A stretch of DNA of 46,086 nucleotides from Anaeromyces robustus (lineage: Eukaryota > Neocallimastigomycota > Neocallimastigomycetes > Neocallimastigales > Neocallimastigaceae). Numbering within the stretch: the first letter of the stretch is position 1; each line of letters starts with the position of its first letter. A model generated the notes under the pieces. The model had not been told where the DNA came from and did not search any database. It worked only from the letters and a program-made list of their open reading frames with translations. The stretch is from assembly GCA_002104895.1 (NCBI GenBank), contig MCFG01000479.1:1-46086 (forward strand), given 5' to 3'. The translations under genes and the position numbers were made by a program. Below, piece by piece: positions 22,867-32,800 of the stretch.

Positions 22867-22998
22867 TATTTTATTTTATTTTATTTTATTTTATTTTATT
22901 TTCCTTTTTTATTTTATTTTATTTTATTTTATTATATTTTATTTTATTTTCCTTTTTTATTTTATTTTATTTTATTTTATTTTATTTTATTTTATTTT
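22867..22998. repeat. (ATTTT)n microsatellite
   Basis: Pentamer array interrupted twice by a tcctttttt block. Confidence 0.95.
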
Positions 22999-23319
22999 GA
23001 ATTTTGTTATTATAACTTATAAAGTATTTTAAATATTAAATATTAAATAAAGTTAATGACTTTTTTTTCAAGAATAATTAAAATGTTAATACTTATTTTT
23101 TTATTAATAAAAAAAGACAATCATGTTTATTATTATTATTATTATTATTATAATTATTTATTAATTATTATTTAATCATGTTTTAGCTATTTTTTTTTTA
23201 ATGAATGAGTTATATTATTTAATATATTTTATATTTAATGTAATTTATATTTATATTTATATTTATATTTATTTTTATTTTTAAGACAATGTCCATGTCT
23301 TTTTACTATTATAAATATA

Positions 23320-24221
23320 ATAGGCTACAAATTGATTCACATTTGGAAACCATCCCGTCCAATTAATGAATTTGTTGGTAGTACCAATACCACCTTAATC
23401 ATTTTCCTCGTTAATTATACCATCGGTAGTATTCTTTTCCAAAAAATTAAACGTTTCATCCAGTTTCTTTTCATTTAAAAGCTCTTACCAAGCTGAATGT
23501 AATTATCCTATTTATGACAAAGAATTGTTGTCCATTAAGAAATTTTTTCCAAACGTGGAGACAACAATTCTTAAAGGTGCTAAATATCAGATTAATGCTT
23601 TTTTCTGACTATTCGAACTCAAACCAAAAACATATCCACTGGAATATCTTCTTTTCTCGGTTTGACTTTATTATTAAGTATAAATCTGATTCAGAAAATA
23701 GAGCCTATTGTCTTTCCCGTCGATCTGATAATGAAAATAAAATAGTGAACACTGGTACCATTCTGAATTATTAGAATTTTGTTTTTTTCTCAACTGACAC
23801 TTCTCTCCTTGATAAAAATTCCGTTTACCTTACCCAACGACACATACTTTTAATTCCACTAGTAATAATAGAAAACTTTGTCTTCCTAATTCTCCTTTCT
23901 CCTTCCACGATTAATATCTTGTTATATAATAAAAGAATATATATTCTTGAGATTCTTTGACATATTTGAATCTCATTATGATTCACTCCTCTCTGGTCAT
24001 TTTTAATATCTCTAAAACTTTTGAATTCATTAGTAGAAACTTCTAGTGGATTGTCTCTTAGAGGGGGATGTACACCTATTTGTAAATTCTTGTGGCATCT
24101 ATCAACGAAATAAAAATAATAATCATGAACCATACTGGAGTATTTCAATATTCATTGGGTTTATAGATTTAAAAAACTCAACTAATTCTAAGACCATTCT
24201 AACTGTTGTTGATAGATTATC
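23320..24221 (+). pseudogene. Ty3/gypsy RNase H and integrase remnant
   Basis: Frames are broken, but AECNYPIYDKELLSI (about 23493-23540), FQTWRQQFLKGAKYQI, HIHWNIFFSRFDFIIKYKSD and the RNase H end CLSRRSDNE are clear. After eroded sequence, the integrase core start is seen as SISIFIGFIDLKNS and TVVDRLSKI (about 24200-24228). It is of the same family as the remnant at 42260-43080. Confidence 0.85.
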
Positions 24222-24272
24222 AAAAATAACATTAAGTTATATTTAGCATTCTTTGTAAGGTTATTAACACCT
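24222..24272 (-). repeat. About 48-bp repeat shared with 44093-44137
   Basis: On the minus strand aggtgttaataaccttacaa continues into aaatataacttaatgttat, as at 44093 on the plus strand. It begins exactly where the integrase frame breaks, so it is likely the edge of another element. Confidence 0.6.
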
Positions 24273-24447
24273 AGACTATATATTTAATAAATTTTAGGTT
24301 ATTTTTTAATTTAATCTAAAAATTAAATATTAAATCACTTTTCATCCGGAAAAAAAGATAAATGCTCTAATATTAAATAATATAAGTTTATATTATTTTA
24401 AGTGTTTTTCATTTATTTAGTTATATAAATAAATGAAAAAAAAAATA

Positions 24448-24660
24448 ATAAAAAATAGTAGTATACGAAAAATAAATAAAAATGTTTAATCTCAGATATT
24501 AGGATCAATTAAAATGAAATGAAAAATAGTTTAGTCCCAGACGTTAAGATTAATTAAAAAATAGTAGTATACGAAAAATAAATAAAAATGTTTAATCTCA
24601 GATATTAGGATCAATTAAAATCAATTGAAAAAAAGTTTAGTCTCTTGTATAGGCAAATAA
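24448..24660 (+). repeat. 106-bp tandem duplication
   Basis: The segment beginning atagtagtatacg at 24455 recurs at 24561, including the phrase tttaatctcagatattagga. The second unit is slightly diverged. Confidence 0.85.
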
Positions 24661-24890
24661 AAAAAGTTTATTTTCAAAAAATAAATTAAAAATTTAAATT
24701 AAAAATAAATTAAAATTATAAATTAAAAATAAATTAAAAATTTAAATTAAAAATAAATTAAAATTATAAATTAAAAATAAATTAAAAATAAATTAAAAAT
24801 TTAAATTAAGAATAAACTAAAAATATTAAATTAAAAATAAATTAAATTTTTAAATTAAATTTAAATTAAAAATTTTAAATTAAACTCTAG
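24661..24890. repeat. AAATTAAAAATAAATT repeats
   Basis: Short interspersed units of aaattaaaaataaatt. No gene is seen. Confidence 0.8.
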
Positions 24891-24899
24891 ACTAGAAAG

Positions 24900-25075
24900 A
24901 ATGTTTCTAATGTAGAGTTTATTTTTCTGACGTTTATGGTAACTAACACCACTAATAGACTATGATTACTAATTTAGAAATTATTAGTTTTAGAATTAGT
25001 ATAAATAGGAACTGAATTTTCAAATTTTTATAATCCTTTTTGTTTTTTGATTACTAACACAATAGTCTAATATTT
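24900..25075. mobile_element. Decayed LTR-like remnant
   Basis: Holds gtataaataggaact at about 25010, as in the LTRs elsewhere in the window, and a block near 24933-24985 that resembles the inverted tRNA-like module (ggtaactaacaccactaat). The two signals point in opposite directions, so it is probably a mosaic. Confidence 0.4.
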
Positions 25076-25246
25076 TAATTATTTACTAGTTTTTAAATTT
25101 TTTTTTAATTTATAAATTATTATTTACTTTTAATTTTAATAAAATTATTTTTAATTTTTAATTTTTAATAAAGCATTATTTAATTAGTTTAATTTAGAAT
25201 TTTTAGGTGATAATAGTAATTTTAATTTCCATTTTTATTATAGGTA

Positions 25247-25437
25247 TTAGCTTTAGGTATTGACTTGACTATGTTGAAACCAGGAAAACCAAATTCAACA
25301 ATTGAACTACACAAAAAAAAAGAAGAGATAATTTTTATATATGAAGGTATTCATTTTAATAAATATAATGGTTTAAAGAGTTTTCATTACACCATAATTG
25401 GACCCAGAATAACACAAAAGGGGATAGAAGATCAATA
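25247..25437 (+). pseudogene. Unidentified coding-like remnant
   Basis: GIDLTMLKPGKPNSTIELHKK reads into an A run, and with one frame change continues as EGIHFNKYNGLKSFHYTIIG to a stop near 25437. Composition is more balanced than its surroundings and an attatag precedes it. No family was recognised. It could be an exon or retroelement piece. Confidence 0.3.
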
Positions 25438-25592
25438 ATATAGAAAAAAATTTTTTTTTGAAATTTTTTGAATAAGTAAATTTTTAAATGATAATTGTTT
25501 AAAAAAAGGAAGAAACAATCCGTTGAACCTGTTAAAAGTAAGTTTCCTTTTATTTTTATTATATTTAACTTTTATATATATATATATATTAT

Positions 25593-26177
25593 TGTAACGA
25601 TATCAAGAATCGTTATGGTTACTAAAGTGGTTCATTGGTACCTGCTTGTAATATCATACTGGTTGTCACTGGTTCAAATCTTACTTTTTACCTTTTCGAA
25701 ATAATATTTATAATAATAAATTAATTAAATGAATGAATCATTAATTTTTAGATAAACTTATAATTTAATTAAATGAATGATAAATAATAAGTTAAATAAA
25801 TCTTAATTAAGTGAATACACATTAATTAACTAAATAAATTATTAATAATTAGCAAATGGATAGATTAATTAATAATTAGATAAATTGTATTTTAATAATA
25901 ATTAAATATATTTTATTTTAAATTATATAACCAATCATGTAATAACTTAGAATAGATTTTGAATATAAAAACTTCATGTATTATTTTATTTTGACTCTTT
26001 GAGTCAACATTAACATTTCAATTAGTAATAAATAAAATAATAATATAAAACCATAAATAATTAAATCGTTCAGTTTAATAGATATTTCAATATATTTTAT
26101 TCGAGCTATTCATGTTGTTGTTTTATTTATTATTAATTACTACAACAACCTAGTGAGAATAACTCATATTCGTTACA
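25593..26177 (+). mobile_element. Solo LTR of a second family (copy G)
   Basis: 585 bp from TGTAACGA to TTCGTTACA, flanked by a perfect 5-bp duplication ATTAT (25588-25592 and 26178-26182). It carries a tRNA-like block near its 5' end and a TATA-like tataaaaac near 25965. Termini are like the other tRNA-bearing LTRs but the body differs. Confidence 0.85.
25611..25690 (+). promoter_or_regulatory. tRNA-like block of second type (copy G)
   Basis: TTATGGTTACTAAAGTGG then a middle cctgctt..atatcatactgg and a B-box-like GGTTCAAATC at 25671-25680. It aligns over about 75 bp with 37569-37645. The anticodon arm is not recognisable. Confidence 0.6.
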
Positions 26178-26875
26178 ATTATATTCTTTTACTAAAAGAA
26201 TAAAGAATTCTAATCTAAATGAGAAACATAAAAAAATCTTGTTTGTTTAGTTTTTTATAATCATCCTTTCTTTTACTATTATTCTATATTTGTAATTAGA
26301 AAAAAACACTCCATTTTCAGAATGTTTATTGTTTTTTTTTTGAATGTAAAAGGTAAAAGAAAACGAATAAATAAAAGGGGAGGAAAAAAATCTCTAAATT
26401 AAAATTACAATAAAGTGTTAGAAAAGTTAAAGGAAAAAAAAAGAAAAAGGTAAGAACGAAAAAAAGACTTAATGAATAAATTACGAGTTCTTTATATAAT
26501 CTTTGTTTATTCCTTCTTTCATTCATTAATTAATTATTTATTTTTTAATATTGTGTAGGTTTTAATCTTTTCATTCCAAGGACTTTTTTTCCTTTTATTT
26601 TTTTGGAACCTTTATTATTAAAAACTGAACAAGTTTTCTTTTTTTTTCTCTTTAAATGGTTCTTCATTTTTAAATAAAAAATTCCTTTATTTTTATGTAC
26701 AGACCATAAAATAATATTGGAATATTTTCCAGTTAAAAAAAAAAATAATAAAAGTAAGAACCATTATTAAAATTAGTAATACTTAAATTTTATAACTATT
26801 TAAGAACAATACCACAGCTCCAACAACCGTAATACATAGAGAAAAAATAATTAACTAACTAAAAAAAAAGAAAAA
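26178..26875. promoter_or_regulatory. Upstream region of the scaffoldin gene
   Basis: No other gene is seen. A 10-bp inverted pair aatggttctt (26656-26665) and aagaaccatt (26756-26765) lies 110-220 bp before the start codon and could be a binding site or a hairpin. A GC-richer ccacagctccaacaaccgta at 26812-26831 may mark the transcript leader (inference). Confidence 0.4.
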
Positions 26876-27091
26876 ATGTTAAAGTGTAAAAAACTAAAAA
26901 GGTAATGGAAAAAAGTGTTTTTATTATTAATTTATTATTTATTTTGTTTTTATTCTATTTTATTACAATTAATTCATTCAATTATTAAATAATAACCATT
27001 ATTTTTATATATTTTAGTATACACATTTTAGAATTTTTACTTTTCATACTTCTTATTCATCATGTACGGCTAGCAACAGCAGAAGCAACAG
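26876..27091 (+). other. Scaffoldin 5' exons encoding the signal peptide
   Basis: ATG at 26876 begins MLKCKKLK. Exon 1 ends at 26901 before gtaatg; exon 2 starts at 27018 after atattttag and gives SIHILEFLLFILLIHHV then RLATAEAT, ending at 27091 before gttaat. Exon 3 resumes after attcctag at 27233. Phases 2 and 1 match across both introns. The product has the positive, hydrophobic and small-residue parts of a signal peptide with likely cleavage around ATAEA. Introns are 116 and 141 nt. Confidence 0.8.
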
Positions 27092-27232
27092 GTTAATAAA
27101 AAATAATAAGCAAAATTTTATTCAAAATAATGATATTTATTAATGTAAATATAGATATATATTAATTAGAAGAATTATTATTAATATTTAAATATAATCC
27201 TTTTTATTTAATTTGTTATTTATTATTCCTAG

Positions 27233-29193
27233 GTATGACAGTATGTAATAGTGATAGCACTGCTAGTACTAAAACTGTATGTAAAGATAGTAATGATGAT
27301 GCTTTAACTAGTGGTCATTATTGTATAAAAGATGATAAAATTTATTTATCAAAAGATGAAGTCACAACTTATGATAGACGGAGACAAAGTACAACACCAG
27401 CTTCATGTACATTGACATATGGTAAAACTGATGCTGTAGAAATATTTACTGAACCAACTGGTACTGATAAAGGTTATACAAAAGGTGACATGAGTACTGA
27501 CAATTCTGGTATTATTTATTCATGTACTACTAATGGATGTAAACAACTTGTTTCTACTTATTATTATTATGGTAAAGATTCTACTAAAAAACTTTATAAA
27601 TGTGATGATACTGGTAATTGTACCACACTAGAAGCTGTTAGTGAAGGTACTTATCTTACTGGACCGTATGAAACAGTTACAGATGATACTGCAAGTACAA
27701 ATACTAAAACATATAAGTCTGTTTTAAGTTGTACAGGTACTGCTCTTTCATCTTGTAATGAAGTTAGTACTATTAGTGCTGATGGTATTTACGTCGATGC
27801 CGCTACTCCAGGGAACATTATTACTTGCAAAGTATCTGGTTCTAGTTGTTCTTCAGGTGAAGCTAGTAAAGATGAAGGAAAAGCCTATGTAGCTGCTGGT
27901 GGAAAACAAGTAATTACTTGTAATAATACTCCTTCGTGTATTCTCATTGACGAAATTGATGACGGTGATCCCGAAAAATATTATATTGATGCTACAACTC
28001 AAAGTAAAATTATTACTTGTAAATGGAATAGCAAAAGTGAATGTACTTCTGCTGATGGAGTAACAAATTTAGCCATGGCTTACTATAATTCAGATTGGCC
28101 GGGTAAAGTTATTCAATGTACTAAAGATGCAAGTGATAAAATAAGTTGTGCCTTGATTGATGGTGCTACAAAAGAAATTCCATTAGTTCATTATATAGAA
28201 GCTGTCGATAAGAAAAAGATTATTACTTGTGAATATAAATCTTCTAAAGCCGAATGTAGCCTTGGTGGAGTCAGTAAATATACAACATATGGCTATGCTT
28301 ATATTGATTATAAAAATAAAGGAAATATTATTGGATGTACTAATAGTAGTGGAACTTTTACATCAACTGCACCTTCTGGATCCACAGGTAATTATTTCTA
28401 TATTGATGCTGCAGACACAAATGGTAATCGAATAATTGTTTGTACAACTGCTGACGGTTGTTCCTTAATAACAGGTATCACTACTGATTCTACCGTAGAT
28501 AAAAAATATTACATAAGTAGTAGTCAATCCACAAAGATTATTATTTGTGATAAAAATAAGAGTAGTATTATTTGTGCTTTATCTACTAGTGATCATGGTG
28601 GTTCAGATGATTCTCCAAAATATTATGCTGATGGATATAAAGCTGAAAATGTATTACAATGTAAAGCATCAGCATGTACTGAAGAAAAGGGTAGTACAAC
28701 TTCAGGTACTGCTTACATTGATGCCGGTAGTAGTAGTAATGAAGATACATCAAAATATTTAAATGTCATTGATTGTTCCTCCGGAACTTGTATTTCAATT
28801 ACTCATGGTAATGCTGTTGCTGCCGTCACAACTGGTTCCAATACTACACAAGCTCAAAATACTGGTTTTATAGATGCTACTGCAAGAGATGGTAAATATA
28901 TTATTTGTTCTACAACAGAATGTATATCTGAAAACTTTCCTAATGCTAATGCTGATGGTCATGCCATTTTAGATGGTAGTAGTATAAAAGATGGTAAATT
29001 TAAAAATATTCTTATCTATTCCAATTCAAAATTTGTATCATTAGCTGGAAGTTCCAAATTACCAAATTCTATTGATGGTTTTGCTTATATTGATCATGGA
29101 AGTCCAAAAGAATCTAATTATCCAAATGTAATTACTTGTCCTAATGGAAATTGTGTTGTTTCTAAAGGTAGTTCAACGGATGGTGAAGGTTAT
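27233..29193 (+). CDS. Scaffoldin N-terminal repeat segment
   Basis: An uninterrupted frame of about 653 codons. Typical repeats are YIDATTQSKIITCKWNSKSE and YIDAADTNGNRIIVCTTADG, each with one Cys pair about 6-12 residues apart. It is rich in Ser, Thr, Asn and Asp. The frame is cut within a repeat (GEGY) by the LTR; read-through adds only CNESHN before a stop at 29212. Confidence 0.9.
29189..29193 (+). repeat. Target-site duplication, left copy (GTTAT)
   Basis: Same 5-mer at 29808-29812, directly flanking the LTR in the scaffoldin gene. Confidence 0.95.
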
Positions 29194-29221
29194 TGTAACG
29201 AATCTCACAATTAATAAAATA

Positions 29222-29288
29222 GTAACCATGGTCTAGTGGTTAGTCACTATGACCATCTGGGCGAACACTCTGGGTTCGACTCACACTT
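29222..29288 (+). promoter_or_regulatory. tRNA-like block with A and B boxes (copy B)
   Basis: A box TGGTCTAGTGGTTAG at 29229-29243 and B box GGTTCGACTC at 29273-29282. The block is much better conserved against copies A, C and D than the rest of this LTR. Confidence 0.75.
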
Positions 29289-29705
29289 GTTACAAACTTT
29301 ATAAAAATTTTATTTTTTAAATTTTTATTATGAATTTCTGTATTTTATTTCTGTATTTTTATTTCTGTATTTTACGTAGAAATTAATAGAATACAATCAA
29401 AAATTTTAAGACAACTTTTATATTAAATTTTTCTAAATTTTTCCATAAGATTTTAATCAAAAGTTTCTAGAAATTTTAAACAACTTTTTACGAAGAAAAC
29501 TATTTTTCCGTAAAAAGTATAAATAGGTGTAAAATTTTTAAATGATTAATTCTTCGCGATTTTATTAATTAATTATAAGTAATTCAGAATATTACAAAAT
29601 TAATTAATAAATAAATAAATTTTTACTTTTAATAAATCTAATAAAACAAGTTCTTATAAAACCAATCTTCTTTTCTGATTTACTTTCTGTGTAGACCTGT
29701 TGGGT

Positions 29706-29805
29706 CAATCAAAATAATTGTGTAAAATAATTTACTTATTTTTTACAATTTATTACAATCAAAATAATTGTGTAAAATAATTTACTTATTTTTTACAATT
29801 TATTA
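29706..29805 (+). repeat. Two 50-bp tandem units at the LTR end
   Basis: The unit starting caatcaaaataattg occurs at 29706-29755 and 29756-29805 without visible change. Each holds an inverted aattgtgtaaaa / ttttttacaatt pair. Confidence 0.95.
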
Positions 29806-29812
29806 CAGTTAT

Positions 29813-32800
29813 ATTGATGGTACTAATCATAAAAATATGATTTCTTGTAACGACACTACATGTAGTTCTGCTTTTGGTAAAGGTAGTGCAAAAGATACTT
29901 ATATTAATGCGGTTGATTTATCTCACGTTATCAATTGTCCAAATAATTGTATTATTTATCAAAGTGGAGCTAAGGCAGGACGTTCTGAATACTTCCCAAG
30001 ATATGATGGTGAGGCTGAAAAACTCATAAATTGTACTTTAACCAGTGGTAAATCTAAATGTGCATTAGTTTCCACCACAAATCTAAAACTTAAAGTTTTT
30101 TTAAACGATTTTAACGACGAAAAAGACTATACCACGAAAAAACCTTTAATTATTTGTGACAAAGTTGGAAAATGTACTCCTAAACCACCAACTGATGATC
30201 AATTTAAAAAAGCTAATGCTCTTTTTTATCCAAATTCAGATTCTTCCAATACTGAGCCACTTAAAAATGATTTAATTAAATGTGTAAAAGGAGAAGGAAC
30301 TGATGCAAAAGTGATATGTTCAATCACGAATGGATCAAATAATGATGTCTATTTAAATAGCAACTATATTAAAACTGATAACGAAAAACCAATTTTATTA
30401 TGTAGTAGTGAAAATGGTTGTGTTGAAACTGCATCAAATTCCACTGATAAAAAATTGGAATACTTTGTTAATGCCGGAAGTACTAATACTACCGTTCCTC
30501 TTCAAGACACTTTAATTGAATGTAATAATAAAGTATGTTCGGTATTAGAAGCAAAAGATGGTGATACTTATATTAATACTATTAACACTGCTCAAACGAT
30601 TCAATGTTCTACCGCAAAAGGATGTGTTGCTGTTAATAGTAAAGTTACCGCAAGTAAAAATGAAATATTCTTGAATTCCAGTGATCTTAATGGAAAACCT
30701 GCTGCTGATGTCGCTCTTAAAAATGATTTAATTGTTTGTTCTAACAATAATAATACTGTTAAATGTGAAGTTAAGGATGGTGTCGCCAATAATATTTATA
30801 TTAACTCTCATAACGTCACTGAAATAATTTATTGTACGAGTAAAGGATGTAAAACTAGAGAAAGTAAAGCAACTACTACTCAACCCTAATTCTTTATTAA
30901 TGCTGATCCAATTAATAGTTCCGATGAAAAATTAGTCAATGATTTAATTAAATGTAAGAATACTGGTTCTAAGATTAGTTGTGAAATTATTAGTGCTAAA
31001 GATGGAGATGTTTACATGAATGGTAATGTTGATAATGATCTAACTATGCCATTAATTATTTGTACTGAAACCAATGGATGTCAAACTAATAGTAGTTTAG
31101 CTGCTGGTGATAAACCTCCAGCTTATTATGTTAATTCAGGAAGTGTTCTTTCCACTAAATTAAACGATACTTTAATTCAATGTCAATATGCATCTTCAGC
31201 AGCGACTTGTACTATTTTACCAGCTTCTCTTAACGATGTCTACGTTAATTACAGTAATAATACTGAAACTTTCCCATTAATTAAATGTGTAAAGAATGGT
31301 TGTAAAGTTTCTAGTAGTTCAGCAACTGAGGATAGTAATGAATATTATTTGAATGCTGGTGATATTGATGATACTGCTCTTGTTAATGATATTATTGAAT
31401 GTACTAATTTAAATGATATCATTACCTGTGAAGAATTACCAAAAGTCGGACTTGGTGTTTATTTGAATTCTAATTATGCCGAATCTGGTGATAATAATCA
31501 ATTAATTCAATGTACTAATGATAATGGATGTGTTGGTATTAAGACAGGTTCCTCTTCCTCTAAAATAGAATATTATGTTAATGCTGAAAGCGTAGATCAA
31601 ACTAATTCTATTATTTATTGTTCTAATAAGAAATGTGAAAAGCAAACCCCAGAAACTGTTCCATCCTATTATGTTGGCATTAATGAAGATATTAATGGAT
31701 TAATTGAATGTACTAATTCCACTGGTCCATGTAATTTAAAATCTGCTTTCACTTCAAGTGGTTATTTCTTAAATTCCGGTAGTAATAAAGCTGTTAATCA
31801 AACCATTATTTGTGATTCTATCGATGGATGTGAAACCGTAAAGGTTGATTTAGGTTATTATGTTAATGTAGGAGATGAAACTAAACCAATTATTAAATGT
31901 GATAAAGAAGGAAGTGAATGTGTTGCCGAAGCCTCAAAAGCATGTCCAGAAACTGAAGAAGCTAAAGCCGGAAATTACTGTTATGAAGATGGTCAATTAA
32001 GATTCTATCCAAATAGTAATTCTACTTATGTTACTGCTTCAAAATCTGATGATTATTACACTTTTGCTACTATTCCTGCTAATGAATTCCCAGGCATTAA
32101 GACTGAAACTAATTCACTTTTCAAGGTCTCTTATGCTTACATTAATCGTTTCTATCAAGGTGGTATTGTCATGATTGATAAGAATGGTAAATTAGTTGAT
32201 AGTTTATCCTCGGATCAAAATGACATTACATTATACGATTGTAATGATAGTACTAAAATGTGTACTGAAAAGCCAGGATGTACTCATAATACCTATATGT
32301 ATGATTCTGAAAACAAGAAAGCCGTATTCTGTAATAATGGAGTATTAGAATATGCTTCATTTACAGGATATGTTGTTGATGGTAATCGTGTTAGTGGATC
32401 TAATCATCCTTACATAATTCAATGTGCTAGTAATGGTAAATGTGTCAGTATTAAACCAAAAGTAACCTCCTACTTTGAAAATAGTGGTTATGATTCAGCT
32501 ACTAATAGTCTTATTCAATGTCAAAGTAATAATTGTTCTACCGTTACCGCTGAAGTAGGCTATTATGTTGGACATGAAGGAGCTGGATATATTAGATGTA
32601 CATCGGCTACAGCATGTACTTATTATCCATCTAAATCTAAAGTTAAATATGTTAATGCTGGTTCTAATAAATCCTCATATGCTATTATTAGTTGTACTAA
32701 GAATGGAGGATGTAGTGCAGCCAAAGCTAAGACTGGTTATTATTTGACTTATGTTAGTACTTTACTTATTTATTGTTCTAGTTCATCTACATGTAGTGAA

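Larger units (their letters stand above)
21051..23300. other. A/T desert with microsatellites
   Basis: No gene is seen. It includes a GA-rich run at 22200-22245, paired tgctgcggatt/tgttgcggatt islands near 21143 and 21245, and the two arrays listed separately. Confidence 0.7.
29194..29807 (+). mobile_element. Solo LTR inserted in the scaffoldin gene (copy B)
   Basis: 614 bp from TGTAACGAATC to TTATTACA with the perfect GTTAT duplication. It has the tRNA-like block (29222-29286), a TATA motif in aaaaagtataaatagg at about 29513-29528, and a 50-bp tandem duplication at its end. It is well diverged from copies A, C and D, so it is an older or separate subfamily. No internal element sequence remains, as after LTR-LTR recombination. 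Confidence 0.93.

Noticed and set aside
24448-24660. CRISPR-like repeat
   Set aside because: Only two long units without spacers in a eukaryotic setting; it is a simple tandem duplication.
26326-26526. 66-codon minus-strand frame upstream of the scaffoldin gene
   Set aside because: It is low-complexity, Phe/Leu-rich translation of A/G-rich DNA with no domain.
29189-29812. LTR spliced out as an intron using its ttattacag end
   Set aside because: The only GT donors near the left edge (29183, 29189, 29195) all put the downstream repeat out of frame.
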